NCBI RefSeq assembly: GCF_013868155.1
Contig: NZ_JACEOG010000002.1
Span: forward strand, 186,001-250,000
Source: Aeromicrobium phoceense
Lineage (GTDB): Bacteria; Actinomycetota; Actinomycetes; Propionibacteriales; Nocardioidaceae
Length of the DNA stretch: 64,000 nucleotides
Direction: 5' to 3'
The position numbers and the translations under genes are program-made. Of this stretch, positions 40,735-47,279 are shown one piece after another. The notes beneath the pieces are model-generated. The model saw only the letters and a list, made by a program, of their open reading frames with translations, was not told the DNA's origin and did not search any database. Position 1 is the first letter of the stretch. Each line of letters begins with the position of its first letter.

Positions 40735-40847
40735 GTACTGAACGTGTACTTTTGCGTCTGACGGTGCGGCTCGTCTCCCCCCGACCGAGCCCCGTCGACA
40801 GGTCGGGGCCCCCGTTGACCCCCCGAACGCGGGGGCACCGGCCTGTC
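40735..40847 (+). other. TetR-linked conserved element with hairpin, copy 1
   Basis: GTAC-N7-GTACTTTTG at 40735-40754, then a hairpin at 40797-40847 whose arms GACAGGTCGGGG and CACCGGCCTGTC pair with one G-U and one mismatch, enclosing CCCCCCGAACGCGGGGGCA. The copy behind the other TetR gene (46236-46383) has the same box and the same inner CCCCCCGA..GCGGGGGCACCG, but a different, still paired, outer stem. It may be an operator-controlled small RNA or an attenuator; no peptide is evident. Confidence 0.45.
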
Positions 40848-40870
40848 CTTCTCCGAGGTGCCGCGCGGCC

Positions 40871-41308
40871 TCAGCTCGGGTCGAGCAGGCGGGCGCCCGG
40901 TCCCTGCGCCCCGAGAGTGTCGTCGGGGTTCTGCAGGCGGCACCTTTTCAGGGAGAGGCACCCGCACCCGATGCAGCCGTCGAGGTCGTCGCGCAGCCGC
41001 TGCAGGCGGGCGATGCGCTCGTCGAGCGAGGTGCGCCAGCGGCGGGGGAGGCGCGGCCAGTCGGCCTTCGTCGGCGCCCGGTCCACCGGCAGCGTCGAGA
41101 GCGCCTCGCGGATCTCGGCGAGCGAGATGCCCACCCGCTGCGACGTGCGGATGAAGGCGATCCGGCGCAGGACGTCGCGGGTGTAGCGCCGCTGGTTGCC
41201 CGCGCTGCGCGTGGACGTGATGAGGCCCTCGCGCTCGTAGAAGTGCAGCGCCGAGACCGCGACGCCGGCACGTTCGGCGACCTGGGACGGAGTGAGCAGG
41301 ACGGTCAT
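40871..41308 (-). CDS. soxR: redox-sensitive transcriptional activator SoxR
   Basis: A 145-residue MerR-family protein. The winged helix is TPSQVAERAGVAVSALHFYE, and the C-terminal 2Fe-2S cluster motif is CIGCGCLSLKRC (C-x2-C-x-C-x5-C), which defines SoxR. It senses redox-cycling drugs and superoxide by cluster oxidation and activates from an over-spaced promoter. The ATG at 41308 is chosen over a longer reading because a SoxR box begins 3 bp upstream. The divergent target is the MFS transporter. Confidence 0.92.
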   Translation of the reverse strand: MTVLLTPSQVAERAGVAVSALHFYEREGLITSTRSAGNQRRYTRDVLRRIAFIRTSQRVGISLAEIREALSTLPVDRAPTKADWPRLPRRWRTSLDERIARLQRLRDDLDGCIGCGCLSLKRCRLQNPDDTLGAQGPGARLLDPS

Positions 41309-41310
41309 TG

Positions 41311-41330
41311 ACCTCAACCTTAGTTGAGGT
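41311..41330. promoter_or_regulatory. SoxR box
   Basis: ACCTCAAC-CTTA-GTTGAGGT, a perfect 8-bp inverted repeat with a 4-base centre. It matches the canonical SoxR operator layout CCTCAA(G/C)-N4-(C/G)TTGAGG. It starts 3 bp from the soxR start codon and faces the MFS transporter on the other side. Confidence 0.85.
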
Positions 41331-41344
41331 TGTTCCATGAAGCC

Positions 41345-41485
41345 ATGCTCCAGTCGAAGCCCTCCCGGCGCCGCCGGGTCCGCCCGTCCCTGTCCACCCG
41401 CGCCCGCCTCGTCGACGGCTGCATCCGGCTCGAGGAGAGGCACCGCTTCGTGGCCGCCGGCGTGATCAGTCTGCGACTGCGGTGA
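41345..41485 (+). CDS. possible 46-residue leader miniprotein before the MFS gene
   Basis: An ATG at 41345, 15 bp past the SoxR box, opens a 46-codon frame: an Arg-rich start (LQSKPSRRRRVRPSLS) then RARLVDGCIRLEERHRFVAA. Its TGA overlaps the GTG of the MFS gene (GTGA), the coupling seen in real operons of this window. No good ribosome site is visible, and a different frame opens at 41337. It may be a leader peptide or part of the MFS 5' region. Confidence 0.35.
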   Translation: MLQSKPSRRRRVRPSLSTRARLVDGCIRLEERHRFVAAGVISLRLR

Positions 41486-42822
41486 GCAGCGCACTGCGGA
41501 CGGCGCCGGCCGGCTCGCCCTGGGCGGGCCCGCACCTGCGCACGACGGTGGGCGTGTTCTCGCTCGCCTTCCTGTTCGCGTTCGAGTCCCTGGCCGTCGC
41601 CACCGTGATGCCGGAGGTGGCTCGGGACCTCGACGGCCTCTCGCTCTACGCGCTGGCGTTCGCCGCGCCGATGGCCGCCTCGGTGGTGGCGCTGTCGGTG
41701 GCCGGCGAGTGGGTCGACCGGCACGGCACCGCCCGGGCGCTGGTCGTCGGCGTGCTGGTGTTCTGCGTCGGGGTCGTGGTCGCCGGACTGGCGCCGTCGA
41801 TGGAGGGCTTCCTCGCAGGCCGGCTCGTCCACGGCCTGGGTGGCGGCGTGCTGGGCGTCGCGCTCTACGTGGTCGTCGCGGAGTCCTACCCGGCCGTCCT
41901 GCGGCCCCGGGTGTTCGCGGTGATGACCGCCGCGTGGGTCCTGCCCGCCCTCGTGGGGCCGCTGCTCGCGGGGGTCATCGCGGACCTCGTGGGATGGCGC
42001 TGGGTCTTCCTCGCGGTCCCCGCCGTGGCGCTCGGGTCGTGGTGGCTCGTGCGGTCGGCGGCCGGGGCGCCGGGGGCGTCCTCGGTCATGGTCGACCGAC
42101 GGCGACTGGGATGGGCCGCACTCGCGGCGACCGGCGTCTCGGCGCTGGCCGTCGGCGGTCAGCGCCAGCTCGAGGGCTGGCCCGTCCTCGTGGTGGGCGG
42201 CACCGTGGCCGCCCTCGTCGCCGCGGGGCGCCTGCTGCCTCCCGGAACCTGGAGGGCCAGGCCGGGACTGCCGGCCGTGCTCGTCGCGCGAGGCCTGGTC
42301 GGGGCGTCGTTCGCCGGTGCCGCGGCCTACCTGCCGCTGCTGCTGACGACCGAGCGCGGGCTCTCGCTCTCGCAGGCCGGCCTGGTGCTGACCGCGGCCG
42401 CCGTGGCGTGGTGCCTCGGGGCCCAGGCCGCCGCACGGGTGCCGGCGCTGGCCGACGAGCTGCTCCGGGTGCGCCTCGGCACGACGCTGGTCGCGCTGGC
42501 CGTGGCGACCACGGCGACCGTGGGGCTCGGCGGCGTCCCGCTGGTGCTCCCCGTCGTGGCGTGGGCCGTCGCCGGGTTCGGCATCGGCATGGCGTTCTCG
42601 ACGCTCGCGGTGCTCGCGCTCGCCACCGCCGACGACGGCGAGGCGGGACGGGTCTCCTCGTCCCTGCAGCTCAACGACGCGCTGGTCCAGGCCTTCGCGA
42701 TGGCGGTCGGCGCGGTCGTCTTCGCCGCGTTCGTCGGATCGTCGCCGGTTGTCGGAGCGACCCTGCTCGTGCTCGCCTCGGGCGCCGTCGCAGCCGCAGC
42801 GGTGCCGCTGCGGCTGCGATGA
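41482..42822 (+). CDS. MFS transporter, probably SoxR-controlled
   Basis: A 446-residue major-facilitator protein with about 12-14 hydrophobic segments, starting VGVFSLAFLFAFESLAVATV and with the MFS loop signature GEWVDRHGTARALVVG (about residues 74-89). It likely exports a drug or redox-cycling compound. GTG at 41482 is the start (GTGA overlap with the miniprotein frame). A SoxR box lies 152 bp upstream and divergent soxR is next to it, so induction by redox-active compounds is expected from known SoxR biology. Confidence 0.85.
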   Translation: MSSALRTAPAGSPWAGPHLRTTVGVFSLAFLFAFESLAVATVMPEVARDLDGLSLYALAFAAPMAASVVALSVAGEWVDRHGTARALVVGVLVFCVGVVVAGLAPSMEGFLAGRLVHGLGGGVLGVALYVVVAESYPAVLRPRVFAVMTAAWVLPALVGPLLAGVIADLVGWRWVFLAVPAVALGSWWLVRSAAGAPGASSVMVDRRRLGWAALAATGVSALAVGGQRQLEGWPVLVVGGTVAALVAAGRLLPPGTWRARPGLPAVLVARGLVGASFAGAAAYLPLLLTTERGLSLSQAGLVLTAAAVAWCLGAQAAARVPALADELLRVRLGTTLVALAVATTATVGLGGVPLVLPVVAWAVAGFGIGMAFSTLAVLALATADDGEAGRVSSSLQLNDALVQAFAMAVGAVVFAAFVGSSPVVGATLLVLASGAVAAAAVPLRLR

Positions 42823-42832
42823 GGAGCCTGTG

Positions 42833-43810
42833 TCAGACGGTGGCGAGCACCTCGCGCTCCAGGCGTGCGTAGCTGGTCTCCATGCCGTCCGTCATGCCGG
42901 TGGCCAGGATCTGGTCGCGCAGCTCGCGGCTCGGGTAGGTGATCACGACGGTCAGCAGGGTGCCGCCCTCGACGGGGGTGAGGGTCTGCTCGTTGAGCGT
43001 CCCCTCGCCCTCCATCCCGATCATCCGCTCGGTGGTGACGCTGCGGATGGGCGCGTGGACCTCGAGGAGCTCGCCGGTGAAGCCGAACCGGTTGCCGCCG
43101 CCCTCCTGCTCCCACTCGTAGCGGTAGGTGTCACCGACCTCGGTGGCCACCTCGCACACCGGCATCGTCCAGCCGTCGGGTCCGAGCAGCCAGCGCTTCA
43201 TGAGATCGGGCTCGGTGTGGGCGCGCCACACCTGCTCGACGGTGCCGCGGATGACACGGGTGACGCGCACGTGCGTGTCGTCGAGCAGCTGGGTCTGCGT
43301 GCCCGACCCGGCGGCGAAGGAGGCGAGGTCGGCCAGGACCTCGTCCATCTGGCCCATCGCCGAGGTCATGCCCTCCTCCATGCCGCCCGCGATCAGCTGC
43401 TCGAGGTCCTGCAGCGAGGCGAACCACGTCGTGGTGGTGACCCGCGACCCCTCGCCGGTCTCCTCGAAGGCGAAGCTCATCCGCATGGATGGCATGTCGC
43501 GGTTCGGGACGCCGGGCTCGGAGGCGAAGCCGTCCTCGACCTCGAAGCCCTTGCCCTCGTCGACGGACAGGAACTTCCAGTACCCGGCGCTCGTCTCGCC
43601 CTCGGGGCCGGTCATCACGTAGTGCGACTCGCCGGCGGCGGTCATGTCGTGGCGGCTGAACGTGGCGGGCCACTCGACGGGTCCCCAGAAGCGCTCGAGC
43701 TGGCGGGGGTCGGCGTAGGCGTCCCACAGCCGGCGGACCGGCACGGGGAAGTCGGCGACCACGGTCATGGTCAGGTCGTCGGTGTCCTTGGACACGGAGG
43801 TGATGGGCAT
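42833..43810 (-). CDS. SRPBCC/AHSA1-type protein, two domains
   Basis: A 325-residue protein with two tandem START-like (AHSA1/activator of Hsp90-like) domains: FPVPVRRLWDAYADPRQLERF at about residues 22-42 and IRGTVEQVWRAHTEPDLMKRW at about residues 184-204. Each is followed by a beta-grip and a final helix. Such domains bind hydrophobic ligands. The gene lies 11 bp downstream of an ArsR regulator, the standard pairing ArsR-SRPBCC. Cellular role unknown. Confidence 0.85.
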   Translation of the reverse strand: MPITSVSKDTDDLTMTVVADFPVPVRRLWDAYADPRQLERFWGPVEWPATFSRHDMTAAGESHYVMTGPEGETSAGYWKFLSVDEGKGFEVEDGFASEPGVPNRDMPSMRMSFAFEETGEGSRVTTTTWFASLQDLEQLIAGGMEEGMTSAMGQMDEVLADLASFAAGSGTQTQLLDDTHVRVTRVIRGTVEQVWRAHTEPDLMKRWLLGPDGWTMPVCEVATEVGDTYRYEWEQEGGGNRFGFTGELLEVHAPIRSVTTERMIGMEGEGTLNEQTLTPVEGGTLLTVVITYPSRELRDQILATGMTDGMETSYARLEREVLATV

Positions 43811-43821
43811 GGTGGTGCCTT

Positions 43822-44175
43822 TCAGGAGGGGTCGGGGTCTTCGGCCAGCAGGGCGTCGAGACGCTCGACGCGCGAGCGCCAGAGGAGCTCGAACTCGTCG
43901 AGCAGGTGCTGGGCCCGGGCGATCGTGTCGGGATTGCCACGGACCAGTCGCTCGCGGCCTTGTCGGTGCTTGGTCACCAGTCCGGCCCCTTCCAGGACGG
44001 CCACGTGCTTCTGCACCGCGGCGAACGACATGTCGTACGAGTCGGCCAGCCGGGACACGGACGCCTCGCCCACGAGGGTGCGTCGGACGATGTCGCGTCG
44101 GGTGGCGTCGGCGAGGGCGTGGAAGATGCGGTCGACCTCGGCGTCGGTCAGCTCGTTCTGAGTATGTACAACCAT
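43822..44175 (-). CDS. ArsR family regulator
   Basis: A 117-residue ArsR winged helix: VDRIFHALADATRRDIVRRT, VSRLADSYDMSFAAVQKHVA and VLEGAGLVTKHRQGRERLVR. No metal-binding cysteine pair is present, so it is of the non-metal ArsR type that is paired with SRPBCC genes. It is first in a two-gene operon. An inverted repeat over its own start (44169-44182) suggests autoregulation. Confidence 0.88.
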   Translation of the reverse strand: MVVHTQNELTDAEVDRIFHALADATRRDIVRRTLVGEASVSRLADSYDMSFAAVQKHVAVLEGAGLVTKHRQGRERLVRGNPDTIARAQHLLDEFELLWRSRVERLDALLAEDPDPS

Positions 44176-44182
44176 TTGGTTG
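44169..44182. promoter_or_regulatory. operator over the ArsR start
   Basis: CAACCA-TT-TGGTTG, a perfect 6-bp inverted repeat that straddles the start codon of the ArsR gene (44175), within an AT-rich stretch. Best explained as an autoregulatory site. Confidence 0.55.
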
Positions 44183-44213
44183 CAGGTTAGACCCGGGCCC
44201 GGACGGACGTCAA

Positions 44214-44243
44214 CCCCCTGCGCGGCGTCAGCCGTGCAGGGGG
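44214..44243 (-). terminator. hairpin between the ArsR start and the cyclodeaminase end
   Basis: CCCCCTGC (44214-44221) pairs with GCAGGGGG (44236-44243), with an inner CGGC/GCCG stem; 11 bp past the stop of the minus-strand cyclodeaminase gene. Confidence 0.6.
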
Positions 44244-44254
44244 TCGAGAAGGCG

Positions 44255-45298
44255 TCAGGAGATGGCGACCAGGGTGTCTGCGCCGGCCACCAGGCCGAAG
44301 AGGTCCTTGGGATCGGCCGGGTCGGCGACGAGGTCGAGCCAGCCCACCAGGTCGGTGCCCGCCACGGACTCGTGCGCGTAGCGCAGCGCCGCGAAGTCCT
44401 CCACGGCGAAGCCGACCGAGTCGAAGACGGTCACGTCGGACGCGTCGCGACGGCCGGCGGCGGTCCCCGCGATGACCTGCCACAGCTCGGTGACGGGGTG
44501 GTCGGCCGCGACCGCTTGGATCTCGCCCTCGATGCGCGTCTGGGGCTCGAACTCCACGAAGATCGCGGCACGGTGCAGGATCGCCGGGTCGAGCTCGGTC
44601 TTGCCGGGGCAGTCGCCGCCGATCGCGTTCACGTGCACGCCGGGAGCCACCATGTCGTCGGTGAGGACGAGCGCGCGCTGCTTGTCGGCCGTGCACGTGG
44701 TGATCACGTCCGCGCCGAGCACCGCGTCCGCGGCGCTGCTCGCGACGTGCACCTCGAAGCCGAGGGGCTCGACGTTGCGCACGAACTTCGCCATCGCGCC
44801 CGGGTCGACGTCCCACACGCGCAGTGACCTGATGCCCAGTGCGGCGCGGAAGCCGAGCGCCTGGAACTCGGCCTGCGACCCGGTGCCGATCATCGCCATG
44901 ACCTGCGCGTCCGGACGGGCCAGGTGGCGCGCCGCCATCGCCGAGGTGGCCGCCGTGCGCAGGGCCGTCAGCACCGTCATCTCGGCCACGAACGTGGGGT
45001 AGCCCGAGGCGACGTCGGCCAGGACGCCGAACGCGGTGACGGTCTGGAGGCCGCGCGCCGGGTTGGCGGGGTGGCCGTTCACGTACTTGAACCCGTAGGC
45101 CGCGCCGTCGCTCGTGGGCATCAGCTCGATGACGCCCTCGGGGGAGTGCGCGGCGACGCGCGCCGTCTTGTCGAAGGCGGTCCAGCGGCGGAAGTCGGCC
45201 TCGACGGCGTCGGTCATGCCGGCGATGACCGCCTCGGCGCCGCGGGTGCGGACCCAGCGGATGGTGTTCGCGACGTCGAGGAAGGGCACGGAGCTCAT
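44255..45298 (-). CDS. ornithine cyclodeaminase family protein
   Basis: A 347-residue OCD/mu-crystallin family protein. It has VPFLDVANTIRWVRTRG at the start, AALRTAATSAMAARHLARPDA, the NAD-binding loop MAMIGTGSQAEFQALGFRAA (about residues 134-153) and VHVNAIGGDCPGKTELDPA. It may convert ornithine to proline or act as an amino-acid dehydrogenase or imine reductase; length and motifs favour true OCD. ATG at 45298 chosen. Single gene. Confidence 0.85.
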   Translation of the reverse strand: MSSVPFLDVANTIRWVRTRGAEAVIAGMTDAVEADFRRWTAFDKTARVAAHSPEGVIELMPTSDGAAYGFKYVNGHPANPARGLQTVTAFGVLADVASGYPTFVAEMTVLTALRTAATSAMAARHLARPDAQVMAMIGTGSQAEFQALGFRAALGIRSLRVWDVDPGAMAKFVRNVEPLGFEVHVASSAADAVLGADVITTCTADKQRALVLTDDMVAPGVHVNAIGGDCPGKTELDPAILHRAAIFVEFEPQTRIEGEIQAVAADHPVTELWQVIAGTAAGRRDASDVTVFDSVGFAVEDFAALRYAHESVAGTDLVGWLDLVADPADPKDLFGLVAGADTLVAIS

Positions 45299-45489
45299 GA
45301 AGCCAACGCTACGCAGGCGTCGTGGTGCAAACAATCGCGTTTTCTTGCGATCTCGCGAGCGAAACGTTGCGTCTCGGCGGGGTCGGAGCAACGATTCCCC
45401 ACCCGCGTGTCGGCGCCGGGCCGAGAGACCGGCGAAAAACCCCGTGAGGAACAGGAGACACCCGGGAATTGCAGGGCTAGCCTGACCCG

Positions 45490-46158
45490 GTGCCCGACGA
45501 CGCCCTGAGCCTGCTGCCCGAGCGGCTGGAGCTGCCGCGCGGCCGGGCGGCGCTGCCCGAGCGCGAGGTCGAGGCGTCCCAGCGGGGCCGCATCCTGCAG
45601 GCCGTCTGCGACGAGGTCGCCGCCGCGGGGTACGCGCGAACGACCGTCACCGGCATCACCCGGCGCGCGCGGGTCTCGCGGACCACCTTCTACCAGTGCT
45701 TCTCCGACAAGGAGGAGGCCTTCGCGTCGGCGCACGAGACGATCAGCGAGCAGCTGGTCCAGTTCATCCGCGACCAGGCGATGCGGACGCCGGACTCGGC
45801 GTGGGAGGAGCGGATCGAACTCGGGGTGCAGGGCCTGATGACCTGCTTGGAGGCCCGGCCCACGTTCGCCCGCAGCTTCCTGGTGGAGGTCCACGTCGCG
45901 GGCGACCGCGTGCGACGCCAGCGCGACCTCGTCGTCGAGCGCCATGCCCGCAGCCTCGCGCGGGTCGCCACCCTGGCCGCGGCGACCGGGGCCCAGGTCC
46001 GCGTCCCCACCGACCTCGAGGTCATCGGGGCGATCGGGGCGACCGAGGAGCTGGTGTCGCGCCAGATCCGCGCCACGGATCCGCGACGGCGGCTCCGGCT
46101 CTCGAGCGTCGTGCCCCCGGTCGTCGCGATCCACTCGGCGCTGCTCCGCCCCGTCTGA
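45490..46158 (+). CDS. TetR family regulator, paralogue 2
   Basis: A 222-residue TetR regulator with the same N-terminal extension as the one at 40032 (SLLPERLELPRGRAALPERE) and HTH TGITRRARVSRTTFYQCFSD at about residues 56-75. The ligand domain is diverged. GTG start at 45490 follows a GGGCTAGCCTG stretch that may be a near-leaderless promoter. The 293-bp region after it contains the GTAC box and hairpin shared with paralogue 1, then fdhD. Target genes unknown. Confidence 0.85.
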   Translation: MPDDALSLLPERLELPRGRAALPEREVEASQRGRILQAVCDEVAAAGYARTTVTGITRRARVSRTTFYQCFSDKEEAFASAHETISEQLVQFIRDQAMRTPDSAWEERIELGVQGLMTCLEARPTFARSFLVEVHVAGDRVRRQRDLVVERHARSLARVATLAAATGAQVRVPTDLEVIGAIGATEELVSRQIRATDPRRRLRLSSVVPPVVAIHSALLRPV

Positions 46159-46235
46159 AGCTGCCGCGATTCTGGCTGGAATCCCAGTCAGGACATTGGT
46201 TAGTAAGTATTTGTTCCATTTTCGGGCGGACTTGT

Positions 46236-46383
46236 GTACCGGTCCGGTACTTTTGGCGTGCGGCAGGCTTCGAGCCCACACCCTCGAGTCAGCCGGGAGG
46301 GAGTACCCGGTCCCCCAGCCGAGTCGTGTCTGTCTGTGAGTCGGTGCCTTCGCACAACCCCCCGATGGCGGGGGCACCGACTC
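46236..46383 (+). other. TetR-linked conserved element with hairpin, copy 2
   Basis: GTACCGG-T-CCGGTAC, a perfect palindrome of the form GTAC-N7-GTAC at 46236-46250, runs into TTTTG (46251-46255). A hairpin follows at 46338-46383: GAGTCGGTGCC pairs perfectly with GGCACCGACTC around CCCCCCGATGGCGGGGG. The layout equals copy 1 while the outer stem sequence differs but still pairs. The rest of the 46159-46451 gap shows no convincing reading frame. Confidence 0.45.
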
Positions 46384-46451
46384 CGGCCGAACCCCCGCCG
46401 CCGCCCCACGATCACCCGGCCCGCCGCCGCGTTCTGACATACCGTGGCTCC

Positions 46452-47279
46452 ATGACCAAGCCAGCCGTCCGCCGCCGGGTCACCGTGGTGGAGCAGGGCC
46501 GCTACCGCGTCCGCGAGGACCGGCTGACCGGCGAGGAGCCCCTCGAGATCCGGCTGAACGGCCGCTCGCTCGCCGTCACGATGCGCACTCCGGGCCACGA
46601 CGTCGAGCTCGCGCTGGGCTACCTCGTGTCCGAAGGCGTGATCACGCGGCGTGAGCAGGTGCGCTCGGCGCGCTACTGCGCCGGTGCCACCGAGGAGGGG
46701 CTCAACACCTACAACGTGCTCGACGTCCAGGTGGAGTCCGACGCCCACGTCGACCACCTCGCGCTCGAGCGTCACGGCTACACGTCGTCGTCGTGCGGCG
46801 TGTGCGGCAAGACCAGCATCGAGGCGGTCACCACGAAGTCGGCGTTCGACGTCTCCGGCGACGCCCTGCGCGTGCCCGCCGAGCTGCTGTCCGGACTGCC
46901 CGACCGCATGCGCGGCGTCCAGTCGGTGTTCGACCAGACGGGCGGTCTGCACGCGGCGGGTCTCTTCGACGGCCGCACCGGCGAGCCGCTGGTCGTGCGC
47001 GAGGACGTCGGCCGTCACAACGCCGTGGACAAGGTCGTCGGCTGGGCGCTCGAGCACGAGAAGCTGCCCGTCGCCGGTTGCGTGCTGCTGGTGTCCGGGC
47101 GGGCCGGCTTCGAGCTCGTGCAGAAGGCGTCCATGGCCGGCGTACCCGTGCTCGCGGCGATCTCGGCGCCCTCGTCCCTGGCCGTGGAGCTGGGCGAGGA
47201 GGCCGGCCTCACGGTGGTCGGCTTCCTGCGAGGGCCGTCGATGGTGGTCTACTCCCGACCCGATCGGGTGGTGGCGTGA
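46452..47279 (+). CDS. fdhD: formate dehydrogenase accessory sulfurtransferase FdhD
   Basis: A 275-residue FdhD protein. The sulfur-carrying cysteine pair is in SSSCGVCGKTSIEAV (about residues 115-129), with LEIRLNGRSLAVTMRTPGHD and EDVGRHNAVDKVVGWAL typical of the family. It delivers sulfur from a desulfurase to bis-MGD cofactor for formate-dehydrogenase-type enzymes. Its TGA overlaps the ATG of the molybdoenzyme (TGATG), so the two are made together. Confidence 0.95.
   Translation: MTKPAVRRRVTVVEQGRYRVREDRLTGEEPLEIRLNGRSLAVTMRTPGHDVELALGYLVSEGVITRREQVRSARYCAGATEEGLNTYNVLDVQVESDAHVDHLALERHGYTSSSCGVCGKTSIEAVTTKSAFDVSGDALRVPAELLSGLPDRMRGVQSVFDQTGGLHAAGLFDGRTGEPLVVREDVGRHNAVDKVVGWALEHEKLPVAGCVLLVSGRAGFELVQKASMAGVPVLAAISAPSSLAVELGEEAGLTVVGFLRGPSMVVYSRPDRVVA

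Noticed and set aside
46296..46320. GTACCC as a minus-strand SigB-type promoter
   Set aside because: No GNNT element at 14-16 bases, and it would point antisense into the TetR gene region.
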